64,000 bases of DNA, from the NCBI GenBank assembly GCA_000430305.1, contig ASZZ01000010.1, forward strand, positions 1 to 64,000, written 5' to 3'. Numbering within the stretch: the first letter of the stretch is position 1; each line of letters starts with the position of its first letter. The translations under genes were made by a program, and so were the position numbers. Below, piece by piece: positions 39,434 through 49,816 of the stretch. Under the pieces are notes generated by a model. The model made no database searches. It saw nothing but the letters and a program-made list of their open reading frames with translations, and was not told where the DNA came from. Source of the DNA: Streptococcus mitis 17/34. GTDB taxonomy: Bacteria > Bacillota > Bacilli > Lactobacillales > Streptococcaceae.

Positions 39434-39584
39434 TACTCTTCGAAAATCTCTTCAAACTATGTCAGCGTCGCCTTACAGTATGTATGGTTACTGACTGTGT
39501 CAGTTCTATCTACAACCTCAAAGCAGTGCTTGGAGTAACCTGCGGCTAGCTTCCTAGTTTGCTCTTTGATTTTCATTGCATATA
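39433..39584 (+). repeat. BOX element A-B-C, degenerate
   Basis: boxA ATACTCTTCGAAAATC, boxB with substitutions (CTGTGTCAG, CTTGGAG), boxC ending TTTTCATTGCATAT in place of GAGTAT. It lies between the convergent genes for asparaginase and ccpA. Confidence 0.9.
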
Positions 39585-39602
39585 ACTCCTTCTCTAGAAA
39601 AC

Positions 39603-39634
39603 AAAATCAGGAAATCTTCACGATTCCCTGATTT
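39603..39634 (-). terminator. ccpA terminator
   Basis: Minus strand AATCAGG-AATC...GATT-CCTGATT followed by TTGTTTT. Confidence 0.85.
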
Positions 39635-39637
39635 TTT

Positions 39638-40648
39638 CTATTTCCGTTTTCGTGTTGAACGACGTTCTGTCAAACCATGAGGTAAGAGAACTTCACGTTC
39701 TTCCAACTCTTCCTTGTGCATAATCTTAGTCAACATACGCATACTAATAGCACCAAGGTCATAAAGAGGTTGGGCAATAGTTGTCAAGTTTGGACGGGTA
39801 AAACGTGAGATTTGTGAATCATCACTAGTAATGATTTCAAACTCTTCCGGTACTGATACACCGTGGTCAGCCAAACCATTCAAGACACCTGCAGCCAATT
39901 CATCACCGGTTACAACTGCTGCAGTTGCGTTTGATGAAATTAAACGCTCTGCCAAGGCATAGCCATCTTCATAAGTGTATTTAGACTCAAATACCAATCC
40001 TTCGCTATAAGAAATACCTGCTTTTTTCAAGGCTTCCTTGTAGCCAACCAAACGAACCTTACCATTGATATCATCCACCAGTGGACCGCTAACAAAAGCA
40101 ATGCGTTCATTTTCTTTAGCAAGGTAGGTCACTGCGTCAATCGTAGCTTGTTTATAGTCAATATTAACACTTGGAAGTTGGTGTTCTACATCTACTGTTC
40201 CCGCAAGAACAACTGGTGTTCGAGATCGAGAAAACTCTGAACGAATTTTTTCAGTCAAGTGGTAACCCATAAAGATGATACCATCCACTTGCTTAGAAAA
40301 CAGTGTATTGACAACTGAAACTTCCTTGTCATCATCCTCATCACTGTTAGCAAGGACGATATTATACTTGTACATTTCAGCGATATCATCAATCCCCTTA
40401 GCAAGCGTTGAGAAATAACCATTAGTGATATTTGGGATCACGACACCGACAGTGGTTGTCTTTTTACTTGCAAGACCACGCGCTACGGCATTTGGACGGT
40501 AATCCAAACGATCAATCACCTCAAGCACTTTTTTACGAGTATTCTCTTTTACATTTTTATTGCCATTAACTACACGGCTAACCGTCGCCATTGAAACCCC
40601 TGCTTCACGGGCGACATCATAAATCGTTACTGTATCGTCTGTATTCAT
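39638..40648 (-). CDS. ccpA: Catabolite control protein A
   Basis: 336 residues, LacI/GalR family. The N-terminal helix-turn-helix VTIYDVAREAGVSMATVSRVVNG and hinge helix (RPNAVARGLA) are followed by a periplasmic-binding-like effector domain (~60-330). With HPr(Ser-P) it binds cre sites and mediates carbon catabolite control. A cre-like site sits inside its own promoter (40747-40760), and others lie at manL and pflA in this window. Confidence 0.96.
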   Translation of the reverse strand: MNTDDTVTIYDVAREAGVSMATVSRVVNGNKNVKENTRKKVLEVIDRLDYRPNAVARGLASKKTTTVGVVIPNITNGYFSTLAKGIDDIAEMYKYNIVLANSDEDDDKEVSVVNTLFSKQVDGIIFMGYHLTEKIRSEFSRSRTPVVLAGTVDVEHQLPSVNIDYKQATIDAVTYLAKENERIAFVSGPLVDDINGKVRLVGYKEALKKAGISYSEGLVFESKYTYEDGYALAERLISSNATAAVVTGDELAAGVLNGLADHGVSVPEEFEIITSDDSQISRFTRPNLTTIAQPLYDLGAISMRMLTKIMHKEELEEREVLLPHGLTERRSTRKRK

Positions 40649-40732
40649 TCCATTTCCTTTCTATATCATACCTCACGAGACTCCAAAAAAGAGACGGTAT
40701 GAAAATTTCGTTTTCATGATTCTACTTATTCC

Positions 40733-40761
40733 ATTTTATCACTATTTGTAAACACTTTCAA
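40733..40761 (-). promoter_or_regulatory. ccpA promoter with embedded cre-like site
   Basis: Minus strand TTGAAA (40756-40761), 17-nt spacer, TAAAAT (40733-40738). The spacer and -35 hold TGAAAGTGTTTACA (40747-40760), one base from a canonical cre. About 85 nt of leader follow. Confidence 0.78.
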
Positions 40762-40831
40762 GCATTTTTTGAAGATTGTTTGAAAAAAATTTCATAGAAA
40801 ACTATGTTTATGAAGAAAAAATCGCCTTTTC

Positions 40832-40860
40832 TTGATTTTTAATCCTATTTGCTGTATGAT
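40832..40860 (+). promoter_or_regulatory. Promoter of the DUF960 gene
   Basis: TTGATT (40832-40837), 17-nt spacer, TATGAT (40855-40860). Confidence 0.8.
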
Positions 40861-40885
40861 AAGGGAAAAGAAAGGGGGCAGAGAT

Positions 40886-41203
40886 ATGGCTTTTACCAAT
40901 ACCCAGATGCGGTCGGCTAGTTTTGGCATTGTTACCAGCTTGCCTGATGATGTCATTGACTCTTTTTGGTATATCATCGACCATTTCTTAAAAAATGTCT
41001 TTGAATTGGAAGAAGAACTCGAATTTCAATTGCTCAATAACCAAGGAAAAATTACCTTCCACTTCTCAAGTCAACACCTCCCTACAGCCATTGATTTTGA
41101 CTTCAACCATCCCTTTGACCCTCTTTATCCGCCAAGAGTACTGGTTTTAGACATGGATGGTAGAGAAACTATCCTTCTCCCAGAAGAAAATGACCTATTT
41201 TAA
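40886..41203 (+). CDS. DUF960 family protein
   Basis: 105 residues from ATG 40886 (MAFTNTQMRSASFGIVTSLP) with AAAGGGGG upstream. A small soluble, acidic protein with a conserved-looking VIDSFWYIIDHFLKN helix; DUF960 members are confined to Firmicutes and have no known function. Divergent from ccpA and convergent with sulD. Any longer start would begin at the -35 hexamer. Confidence 0.8.
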   Translation: MAFTNTQMRSASFGIVTSLPDDVIDSFWYIIDHFLKNVFELEEELEFQLLNNQGKITFHFSSQHLPTAIDFDFNHPFDPLYPPRVLVLDMDGRETILLPEENDLF

Positions 41204-41245
41204 AAACTCTAGCCTTCAGTTACATGACTGAAAACTAGAGTTTTT
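41202..41245. terminator. Bidirectional terminator between DUF960 gene and sulD
   Basis: AAAACTCTAG...CTAGAGTTTT with a nested TTCAGT/ACTGAA stem and T-runs on both strands. Confidence 0.88.
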
Positions 41246-42058
41246 CTATTTTTTCAAAGCATCATACAAGTTGCGAATAGGTTGCTTTAATGTCGGATGG
41301 ATAAAATGAGGCGCAATTTCTTGTAGAGACTCAAGAACAAAAAGGCGTTCTGCTATGTAAGGATGGGGCAAGATGAGGTCGTCTGTATAAATGACCTGGT
41401 CCTCCACAAAGAGCAAGTCCAAATCAATCAAACGAGGTCCCCAATGCACTTCTCTCACCCGTCCCATCTCTTCCTCAATAGCCAACAATGTTTCTAATAA
41501 GACTGGTGCTGGTAGCCAAGTCTCTACTTCAATCACTTGATTTGCAAAGCTATCCTGCTCCACTCCACCCCAAGGCTCCGTCGCTAAGACACTGGACTCT
41601 TTGAGAATATGAATGCCACGAGCTCGCATCTTCTCAATGGCTTGCTCCAAATTGGCTGGCTTATCTCCCATGTTACTTCCTAGGGCGATAAAGGCTCGCT
41701 GCTTACGGCGATGGATGGTTACTGAGCAAGTATCTAATGGCAAATGCACTGGTGCCCAAGGTTTTTTCAGTTCCAACTTAATTTCTTGGACAAGAGGATA
41801 GGTCTCAAAAGTACGTTCTACCAATTTGTAAGCTACCGTTTCAATCAAATCCTCAGTGCTTTCCTGAAACCATGTCAACCACTGCTGACACAGTTCTCCG
41901 TAATGGACAGAGGCTGTTAAATCCAATTCTGTAGCCGCCTTGGTCATATCATAGGATAGGATGGCTGAAACGACAAACTTCTGCCCCAATTCTTTCTCAC
42001 TAGGGAAAAGACCATGGTAGGCAAAAATTTCCAAATCTTTAATCTGCAGTTGATCCAT
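41246..42058 (-). CDS. sulD: SulD: bifunctional dihydroneopterin aldolase / hydroxymethyl-dihydropterin pyrophosphokinase
   Basis: 270 residues in two domains. FolB-like aldolase (~1-118, [21 protein letters not shown]) and FolK-like kinase (~120-270, [40 protein letters not shown]). It catalyses two consecutive steps to dihydropteroate precursors. It belongs with sulA-B-C upstream, but a hairpin and a BOX separate it from folE. Confidence 0.94.
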   Translation of the reverse strand: MDQLQIKDLEIFAYHGLFPSEKELGQKFVVSAILSYDMTKAATELDLTASVHYGELCQQWLTWFQESTEDLIETVAYKLVERTFETYPLVQEIKLELKKPWAPVHLPLDTCSVTIHRRKQRAFIALGSNMGDKPANLEQAIEKMRARGIHILKESSVLATEPWGGVEQDSFANQVIEVETWLPAPVLLETLLAIEEEMGRVREVHWGPRLIDLDLLFVEDQVIYTDDLILPHPYIAERLFVLESLQEIAPHFIHPTLKQPIRNLYDALKK

Positions 42059-42075
42059 AACTAGTCCTTTCTAGA

Positions 42076-42103
42076 AAAATCCGCTTCAAGCGGATTCTTT
42101 TTA
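42076..42103. terminator. Terminator-like hairpin between folE and sulD
   Basis: AAAAATCCGCTT C AAGCGGATT CTTTTT; on the minus strand the stem is followed by TTTTTC. It directly abuts the BOX. Confidence 0.7.
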
Positions 42104-42218
42104 TAGTCAATGAAAATCAAAGTGCAAACTAGGAAGCTAGCCGCAGGATGCTCAAAACACTGTTTTGAGGTTGCAGATGGAAGCTGACGTGGTTTGAATT
42201 TGATTTTCGAAGAGTATT
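42104..42218 (-). repeat. BOX element C-(partial B)-A on the plus strand
   Basis: Begins with a variant ATAGTCAATGAAAATC, carries half of a boxB unit (CTCAAAACACTGTTTTGAGG) and ends GATTTTCGAAGAGTAT. Its outer end overlaps the folE stop codon (42217-42219). Confidence 0.88.
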
Positions 42219-42771
42219 ATAGTCCCATTAAACGATAAGCCTGATCTCGTAGGTCCTTATCTGTTTCAAATAGACCTCTAGCTACTGTCGTCAAGGTTGC
42301 AGTGCCTGGTTTTCTGACACCACGCATGCTCATACACATATGTTCTGCCTCAATGACAACAAAGGCTCCCTTAGCACCCAGATATTCCATCAAGGCATCG
42401 GCCACTTCGATATTCAAACGTTCTTGAATTTGTGGTTTCTTAGAATAAACTTCAACCGTACGGGCTAGCTTAGACAAGCCCGCCACACGACCATCTGGAA
42501 TGTAGGCAATATGCGCTTTCCCATAAAATGGCAAAAAGTGGTGTTCACACATGGTGTGGAAAAAGATATCCTTTTCTACCACCATATTATCGTCGATAAT
42601 CTCAAAGGATTTTGACAAATGTTCCTCCGCTGTTTGACCAAGACCTGAAAAAATCTCTTGGTACATACGGGCTACACGAGCAGGTGTTTCCTGCAAGCCC
42701 TCGCGATTAACGTCCTCTCCTACAGCCTCGATAATCATTTTTACAGCTGCTTCAATCTTTTGTTTATCCAT
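42217..42771 (-). CDS. folE: GTP cyclohydrolase I (SulC)
   Basis: 184 residues, the usual size. GTP to 7,8-dihydroneopterin triphosphate, first step of folate synthesis. Zinc ligands lie in [17 protein letters not shown] and in [13 protein letters not shown] and GVRKPG are conserved. Its ATG overlaps the folC end by 8 nt, so translation is coupled. The stop codon touches a BOX element. Confidence 0.95.
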   Translation of the reverse strand: MDKQKIEAAVKMIIEAVGEDVNREGLQETPARVARMYQEIFSGLGQTAEEHLSKSFEIIDDNMVVEKDIFFHTMCEHHFLPFYGKAHIAYIPDGRVAGLSKLARTVEVYSKKPQIQERLNIEVADALMEYLGAKGAFVVIEAEHMCMSMRGVRKPGTATLTTVARGLFETDKDLRDQAYRLMGL

Positions 42772-44073
42772 TCTCGTTTTTCCTCTCCATCAGATAGGCT
42801 CTCACTTGGCTCAAGAAATACAAGGAACCTGTGACAATCCTAACTGTTTGTTTCTCTTCTTTTTTATCTGTAAATTTCTGCTCTAGAAAATCCTGCCAAC
42901 CTTGGTAGCTGAGATTTCTAGACTTAGCTGCCTCTTTCAGCACGCTTTCATCAGTCGCCCGACTATCGTCAAAATGTGTCAGAGTAAGCTCGGTATCTGG
43001 CATGGTCCCCAGCAAGTCCAACATATCCTCCAAGGCCTTGGTTTTGATGCAGGTAAAGAGGATTTCCTTATGATAATCCGCAAAGCGTTCTTGTAAGGTT
43101 GCCAATAAAGTCTTGATAGCATGGGGATTATGGGCTCCATCCAAAATCATCAAGGGTTCCCTTGACACAATCTCCAAACGCCCAGGCCAACTTGTTTCTT
43201 CCAAGGCTTGAGCAATCAAGGTATTACCTGGTAGCTCTCGTCCTTCTTCTTGACAAAAAGTATCAAGTAAAGCTATAGCCATCCCTGCATTCTCTATCTG
43301 GTGCAAACCAATCAAACCAGTCTGGAAGCGACCTTGTCTGACAGCACTTGCATAGTCAAAAATTTCTCCTGTCACCACACTCTTTTGATGACTGACCTGA
43401 TAATCTCTCTCATATCGTATTCTCGACGCATTTTTAGTTGCCGCAATAGAGTCAATCACAGCTAGCGCTTCTGGAGCAATGCGACCTGTTACCAAAGGAA
43501 TTCTTTGTTTGACAATGCCCGCTTTCTGCTCTGCTATGGCTTCCAAGGTGTTACCAAGTAGGGCTACATGATCCAGTCCAATGGTTGTAATTCCTGTTAA
43601 AATCGGCTGACAAACATTGGTGCTATCCAAAAGCCCGCCCATGCCCACTTCCATGATGGCCACATCTACTTGCTCTGCGGCAAAGTAATCATAGGCTATA
43701 GCTGTGATAATCTCAAACTCGGTTGTCCCCTGCAAATTGGCAATCGCTTCCCCCTCAATCAAAGACTGATAGTCTGCCATGAGGCTTCTAGTCTCGCTTC
43801 TGGGATAGATTCCCCATTGATGCTAATCTGATCCGTATAGTGAAGGAGATAGGGCGAGCTGAATACCCCAACTCTCAGGCCTAGCTTTTCCAGCAGATTT
43901 TTCAAAAAAGCAATGGTCGAACCCTTACCATTGGTCCCTCCGATATGGATGACCTTGAGTTTGAGATGGGGATTGCCACGCAAAGCTAACAGTTCCACCA
44001 TGCGTTCCAAGCCAAAATTCGGTTGGTCCGTCCGATAGTTGGCAATCCACTGATTGTTTTGAATTTCTTTCAT
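42764..44073 (-). pseudogene. folC: Folylpolyglutamate/dihydrofolate synthase (SulB), frameshifted as sequenced
   Basis: The first frame (44073 down to ~43784) holds the ATP loop HIGGTNGKGST and runs to IPEARLEA; one C is then missing near 43783 (CCC to CC). The second frame resumes at LMADYQSLIEGE and contains MEVGMGGLLDSTN, GLDHVALLGNT, RLEIV and LDGAHNPHA. Restored length is 436 residues. It adds glutamate to dihydropteroate and folates. It lies 1 nt after sulA and overlaps folE. A sequencing error is the likely explanation. Confidence 0.9.
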
Positions 44074-44074
44074 C

Positions 44075-45058
<984 letters not shown>

Positions 45059-45070
45059 CTATTTTACCAT

Positions 45071-45106
45071 AAAAAGAAAAAGATGGACACGATTGCATTC
45101 ATCTTT
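45071..45106 (-). terminator. Terminator of the CPBP protease gene
   Basis: Minus strand AAAGATG...CATCTTT followed by TTCTTTTT; long loop. Confidence 0.65.
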
Positions 45107-45144
45107 CCCTAGTAGAAAGAGATTGGTTCCTACATGAAAACTTT

Positions 45145-45852
45145 CTAAACAGAAATCCCTAATGTCCGACTCATAATCACCACAAGAGCCAACAAACAGA
45201 AAGCCTCCCCATTCACAATCATGTGAAGCAAGATAGACATTTCCAAACGTTGGGTCTTGTAAGCCGTCCAAGATAGAACGATCGACATACCTCCATAAAT
45301 CAATAAAGAAGGTAAATTACTTGGTTGATGCAATAAAGCAAACACAATCGTACCAACTACAAATCCCAAGTTCTCCTTGCCTCGGAAAATCTTTTTAGGA
45401 ATAATCCCACGGCACAAGATTTCCTCACAAATCGGAGCAAGCAAGGCTAGCAAGAAGAAACTGGAAATCAGAGAACTATGCTGAACCATATCGTTAATCT
45501 GAGACTGATTACTTGTTGTCGTCTCATTTGACAGTTGCAATAAAATGGAACCAAGTATATTTGACCCGATAATGACTAAATAACTCAAGCCCAAACGTGC
45601 CAAATCCTTAGCTCTAAAAAAAGAAAAATTAAAACTTGCTAATTGCGTTTTACGAGCTCCAATGATAAATAGTGCCAGAAGCACAATTGAAATACCAGCA
45701 ACTATCAGCCCTGACTGTAACAGTGGTACTTGATGTAAAGCTAAAATTGCAGTAACTGCTAAAGGAATCTGATATAAAATTGTCGCTAACAAAAAGACCA
45801 AAAGCCAACCTGCACGATTCAACAATTCTTTCCACATATTTTTCTCTTTCAT
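45145..45852 (-). CDS. CPBP-family intramembrane metalloprotease (CAAX-like)
   Basis: 235 residues, about seven or eight membrane helices. The ABI/CAAX motifs are complete: EEILCRG (EExxxR), FALLH and HMIVN. Family members act in prenyl-protein processing, bacteriocin immunity or maturation; no bacteriocin genes are nearby, so the role here is open. The start is ATG 45852, with GTG 45855 just before it. It lies between the purine permease terminator and sulA. Confidence 0.85.
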   Translation of the reverse strand: MKEKNMWKELLNRAGWLLVFLLATILYQIPLAVTAILALHQVPLLQSGLIVAGISIVLLALFIIGARKTQLASFNFSFFRAKDLARLGLSYLVIIGSNILGSILLQLSNETTTSNQSQINDMVQHSSLISSFFLLALLAPICEEILCRGIIPKKIFRGKENLGFVVGTIVFALLHQPSNLPSLLIYGGMSIVLSWTAYKTQRLEMSILLHMIVNGEAFCLLALVVIMSRTLGISV

Positions 45853-45871
45853 CACCTATCTCATTTGTATT

Positions 45872-45893
45872 AAAAAAGGGGGAAAATCCCCTG
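45872..45893 (-). terminator. Purine permease terminator
   Basis: Minus strand AGGGGATTTTCCCCCT followed by TTTTT. Confidence 0.88.
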
Positions 45894-45903
45894 GGTAATT
45901 CTG

Positions 45904-47322
45904 TTATAAGGCCATGCTGATGTAGTTAAGGATAAACAAGGCATCCAAAATCCAAATCATGACATGAACATCTTTAGCTTGACCTTTGACAAGCTTAGTC
46001 AAAGTGTAAGTCAAGAAACCAACTGCAATCCCTTGAGTGATAGAGTAGCTGAATCCCATAAAGATAGATGTGAAGAAGGCAGGAACTGCTTCAGACATAT
46101 CATCCCAATGGATATTTTTCAAGCTAGCCAACATCATAATCCCAACGATAATCAAGATTGGAGCTGTAGCGGCTGTTGGTACGATCGCTAGAAGTGGGCT
46201 AAAGAAGCTTGAAATTGCAAAACAGATTGCCACAACCAAGGCTGTCAAACCAGTACGTCCACCTGCACCGATACCAGCAGCAGACTCAACATAAGTCGTT
46301 ACGTTTGAAGTACCTGCGATGGCACCAATTGAAGTACCAATCAAGTCAGAGTAAAGAGCCTTGTCTAACTTAGCTGATTGATGATTTTCACCATTTGTCG
46401 CTACAATACCAACTTTTTCACCTGTACCGATCAAGGTACCAATCGTGTCAAAAATATCTGTCAATGAGAAGGCAAGAATGGCCATCAGAGTTTCAGGCAA
46501 GCGCGCTGTATCTGAAATCAAAGCTCCTAAACCTTCTGAACCAAGAGCTGCACCAAAGACTGTCTTCAAATCTTCAAAGGCTGCACCAACATGGTTATTA
46601 GCAAAATCGATACTAGACAAATCTACCAAACCAACTGCGATAGCAAGAACAGTTGTTGTCAAGATAGAGAGGATAATTCCCCCTTTAATCCCTTTGATGA
46701 CAAAGAAGATCGTAATGGCAAGTCCTGCAAGAGCCACCAAAACAGCTGGATTATTAAAGCTGACCAAGCCTGGAACTGCTGAAGCATTTGCTGTAATCGC
46801 TGCTTGAGCTTTATCAGCCCCTTCTCCTGCAACCGTGTAGTTCCCTGGATCAATAGAGAATTTCAAAAGTCCAGCATTCTTAATTCCCACGTAGGCAAGA
46901 AAGACACCGATACCAGCTGAGATAGCTGAGCGAAGGGCATTTGGAATCGATTCAATGATCATTTTACGAACATTTGTCAAGGTAATAATCAATGAGATGA
47001 CCCCACAAATGAAGACCATAGCCAAGGCTTCTTGCCATGAATAACCAAGTCCAAATACGACTGTAAAGGTAAAGAAGGCATTGAGTCCCATACCTGGCGC
47101 TTGAGCGTATGGCAGGTTAGCATAGAAGGCCATCATCAAGGTACCAGCAACTGCACCGATAATCGTTGCAAGGAAGACACCCTGAGCAGGCATTCCTGTT
47201 TGCGAAAGAATTTGTGGGTTTACAAAGAGAATATAGCTCATTGCAAAGAAAGTTGTTAAACCAGCGAGAACCTCTGTACGAACGTCTGTACCGTTCTCTT
47301 TTAGTTTAAATAATTTGTCCAT
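45904..47322 (-). CDS. NCS2/AzgA-type purine permease
   Basis: 472 residues from ATG 47322 (AAAGGAGATTG upstream). About 13 membrane helices; LTTFFAMSYILFVNPQIL and the QAPGMGLNAFF segment mark the AzgA/PbuG/PbuO group (hypoxanthine, guanine or adenine uptake). TSNVTTYVESAAGIGAGGRTG is the conserved substrate region. A PurBox-like motif at the transcription start supports a purine substrate and PurR control. No guanine riboswitch is visible. Confidence 0.9.
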   Translation of the reverse strand: MDKLFKLKENGTDVRTEVLAGLTTFFAMSYILFVNPQILSQTGMPAQGVFLATIIGAVAGTLMMAFYANLPYAQAPGMGLNAFFTFTVVFGLGYSWQEALAMVFICGVISLIITLTNVRKMIIESIPNALRSAISAGIGVFLAYVGIKNAGLLKFSIDPGNYTVAGEGADKAQAAITANASAVPGLVSFNNPAVLVALAGLAITIFFVIKGIKGGIILSILTTTVLAIAVGLVDLSSIDFANNHVGAAFEDLKTVFGAALGSEGLGALISDTARLPETLMAILAFSLTDIFDTIGTLIGTGEKVGIVATNGENHQSAKLDKALYSDLIGTSIGAIAGTSNVTTYVESAAGIGAGGRTGLTALVVAICFAISSFFSPLLAIVPTAATAPILIIVGIMMLASLKNIHWDDMSEAVPAFFTSIFMGFSYSITQGIAVGFLTYTLTKLVKGQAKDVHVMIWILDALFILNYISMAL

Positions 47323-47340
47323 TATCAATCTCCTTTTAAT

Positions 47341-47388
47341 TTTTACGAACAATAATAGAATTATATCATTTATCATTCACTTTTTCAA
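47341..47388 (-). promoter_or_regulatory. Purine permease promoter with PurBox-like motif
   Basis: Minus strand TTGAAA (47383-47388), 17-nt spacer, TATAAT (47360-47365). On the plus strand 47341-47353 reads TTTTACGAACAAT, 11 of 13 to the PurBox, lying over the predicted start of transcription. Confidence 0.7.
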
Positions 47389-47511
47389 TATCTTTGTTTG
47401 ATTTATTTAAGAATTTGATGAAATTTCATTTTTTGTTTCGAATCTGCTTTTCTGCCTGCTTTCTGTTATAATAGTAGACATCTTATCTGAAAAGACACTA
47501 GAAAGGTCCCT

Positions 47512-48324
47512 ATGACGAAAAAAATTATTGCTGTTGACCTGGATGGAACCCTGCTCAACTCAGACAGTCAAATTTCTGACTTTACCAAAGAAACCATTAA
47601 AAAAGTTTCTGAAAAAGGCCATCAGGTTATTATTACGACAGGTCGCCCTTACCGTATGTCAAAAGATTTTTACCGTGAGCTAGGCTTAGACACTCCTATG
47701 ATTAACTTCAACGGTTCCCTCACTCATTTACCAGACCAAGTTTGGGACTTTGAAAAGTGTTTGACCGTAGACAAAAAATATCTGCTAGATATGGTTCGAC
47801 GTTCAGAGGATATTCAAGCCGATTTTATCGCTGGAGAATATCGTAAAAAATTCTACATTACAAACCCTAATGAAGAAATTGCCAATCCCAAACTATTTGG
47901 TGTAGAAGCTTTCCAGCCTGAAAATCAATTTCAACCTGAATTGGTGACCAAGGATCCTAACTGTATTCTGTTGCAAACCAGAGCCAGTGACAAGTATGCT
48001 TTGGCAAAAGAAATGAACGCCTTCTACCAGCATCAATTGTCTATCAATACTTGGGGTGGTCCGCTCAATATCCTTGAGTGTACCCCAAAAGGTGTCAACA
48101 AGGCCTTTGCTTTAGATTACTTGCTCAAGGTAATGAATCGTGATAAAAAGGATTTGATTGCCTTTGGAGATGAACACAATGATACCGAAATGCTCGCTTT
48201 TGCTGGGAAGGGCTATGCAATGAAAAATGCCAACCCAGAGCTACTCCCTTATGCCGATGAGCAAATTTCTCTGACCAATGACCAAGACGGGGTTGCCAAA
48301 ACCCTGCAAGACTTATTCTTATAG
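47512..48324 (+). CDS. Cof-type HAD phosphatase
   Basis: 270 residues, full length. HAD motifs I (VDLDGTLLNSD), II (ITTGRP), III (Lys in TPKGVNK) and IV (FGDEHNDTEML) with a C2B cap. A sugar-phosphate or flavin-type phosphatase by family; substrate unknown. A TGTTATAAT extended -10 lies ~40 nt upstream. It is divergent from the purine permease and followed by a BOX. Confidence 0.88.
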   Translation: MTKKIIAVDLDGTLLNSDSQISDFTKETIKKVSEKGHQVIITTGRPYRMSKDFYRELGLDTPMINFNGSLTHLPDQVWDFEKCLTVDKKYLLDMVRRSEDIQADFIAGEYRKKFYITNPNEEIANPKLFGVEAFQPENQFQPELVTKDPNCILLQTRASDKYALAKEMNAFYQHQLSINTWGGPLNILECTPKGVNKAFALDYLLKVMNRDKKDLIAFGDEHNDTEMLAFAGKGYAMKNANPELLPYADEQISLTNDQDGVAKTLQDLFL

Positions 48325-48333
48325 CCTATACTG

Positions 48334-48437
48334 ATACTCAATGAAAATCAAAGAGCAAACTAGGAAGCTAGTCGTAGGCAGTACTTGAGTACGGCAAGGC
48401 GAAGCTGACGTGGTTTGAAGAGATTTTCGAAGAGTAT
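48334..48437 (-). repeat. BOX element C-A on the plus strand (no boxB)
   Basis: boxC and boxA joined through AGTACTTGAGTACGGC, the reverse of the junction in the 19923 element. Lies 10 nt after the Cof phosphatase stop. Confidence 0.92.
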
Positions 48438-48457
48438 GACCAGCTTGCAAGCTGGTC
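48438..48457. terminator. Palindromic hairpin after the BOX
   Basis: GACCAGCTTGCAAGCTGGTC, a perfect palindrome followed by TTTGTGCTCTTTT on the plus strand; may terminate the phosphatase transcript. Confidence 0.6.
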
Positions 48458-48522
48458 TTTGTGCTCTTTTCACAGTCTAATCAACCAGTTAATCGATTGT
48501 TCTATTTTTTACCTCCAAAACC

Positions 48523-48551
48523 TTGGAAAAGGCTTTCTTTTTTGATATACT
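48523..48551 (+). promoter_or_regulatory. adhP promoter
   Basis: TTGGAA (48523-48528), 17-nt spacer, TATACT (48546-48551). The leader to the ATG is ~95 nt. Confidence 0.7.
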
Positions 48552-48653
48552 TCACATATAAATACAAGAGAGCTCGTCACACTCGACTCTGTTGAAACAT
48601 AATCAATCCAGTCCTGTTGTCCCTGTTCTCGGCCAATATCAAGGAGGATAGCT

Positions 48654-49673
48654 ATGAAAGCTGTTGTTGTAAATCCAGAAAGCACTGGTGTTGCTGTTGA
48701 AGAAAAAGTACTCCGTCCACTTGAAACTGGAGAAGCACTTGTAGAGATTGAATACTGTGGTGTTTGCCACACTGACCTCCACGTTGCCCATGGTGACTTT
48801 GGTCAAGTACCAGGACGTGTTTTAGGACACGAAGGTGTTGGTATCGTTAAGGAAATTGCTCCAGATGTTAAAAGCCTTAAAGTTGGCGACCGTGTCAGCG
48901 TTGCTTGGTTCTTTGAAGGATGTGGTACTTGCGAATACTGTACAACTGGCCGTGAAACTCTTTGCCGGACAGTAAAAAATGCTGGCTACTCAGTAGACGG
49001 TGGTATGGCTGAACAATGTATCGTAACTGCAGACTATGCTGTTAAAGTTCCTGACGGACTTGATCCAGCCCAAGCTTCTTCTATCACATGTGCTGGTGTA
49101 ACGACCTATAAAGCTATTAAAGAAGCAAAAGTTGAACCTGGCCAATGGGTTGTTCTTTACGGTGCTGGTGGACTTGGTAACCTAGCAGTTCAATATGCTA
49201 AAAAAGTATTCAATGCTCATGTCATCGCAGTTGATATCAATAACGACAAACTTGCCCTTGCAAAAGAAGTCGGTGCTGATATCGTTATTAACGGACTAGA
49301 AGTTGAAGATGTACCTGGACTCATCAAGGAAAAAACAAATGGAGGTGCTCACTCAGCTGTCGTAACTGCTGTATCTAAAGTTGCCTTCAACCAGGCTGTT
49401 GACTCAGTTCGTGCTGGCGGTCGCGTCGTCGCTGTTGGTCTTCCTTCTGAAATGATGGAACTCAGTATCGTCAAAACCGTTTTAGATGGAATCCAAGTCA
49501 TCGGTTCTCTTGTTGGAACTCGTAAAGACTTGGAAGAAGCCTTCCAATTCGGTGCAGAAGGTTTGGTAGTTCCAGTTGTTCAAAAACGTCCAGTGGAAGA
49601 TGCTGTAGCCATTTTCGACGAAATGGAAAAAGGTCAAATCCAAGGACGTATGGTACTCGACTTCACCCACTAA
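48654..49673 (+). CDS. adhP: Zinc-dependent alcohol dehydrogenase
   Basis: 339 residues, medium-chain dehydrogenase. Catalytic zinc ligands CGVCHTDLH and LGHEGVG, structural-zinc cysteines in CGTCEYC...TLC, and NAD-binding [14 protein letters not shown] with acidic residue VDINNDK. Converts acetaldehyde or other aldehydes to alcohols with NADH. AGGAGGATAGCT precedes the ATG. Monocistronic with a terminator. Confidence 0.94.
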   Translation: MKAVVVNPESTGVAVEEKVLRPLETGEALVEIEYCGVCHTDLHVAHGDFGQVPGRVLGHEGVGIVKEIAPDVKSLKVGDRVSVAWFFEGCGTCEYCTTGRETLCRTVKNAGYSVDGGMAEQCIVTADYAVKVPDGLDPAQASSITCAGVTTYKAIKEAKVEPGQWVVLYGAGGLGNLAVQYAKKVFNAHVIAVDINNDKLALAKEVGADIVINGLEVEDVPGLIKEKTNGGAHSAVVTAVSKVAFNQAVDSVRAGGRVVAVGLPSEMMELSIVKTVLDGIQVIGSLVGTRKDLEEAFQFGAEGLVVPVVQKRPVEDAVAIFDEMEKGQIQGRMVLDFTH

Positions 49674-49692
49674 TCTAATAGAAACCTATTTC

Positions 49693-49720
49693 AAAAGTTG
49701 GAATGCGCTTCCAACTTTTT
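49693..49720 (+). terminator. adhP terminator
   Basis: AAAAGTTGGAA TGCGC TTCCAACTTTTT. Confidence 0.92.
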
Positions 49721-49816
49721 ATATTAAATTTTTAAATAGGGATTAAAAAAATTCCTCAAAAACTTAATATATCAACATTTATGAAGAAAGCCTTTTTATT
49801 TTTTTATGCTAAATAG

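Noticed and set aside
45145-45852. Bacteriocin immunity locus
   Set aside because: The CPBP protease has no neighbouring double-glycine peptide, transporter or regulator; neighbours are folate and purine genes.
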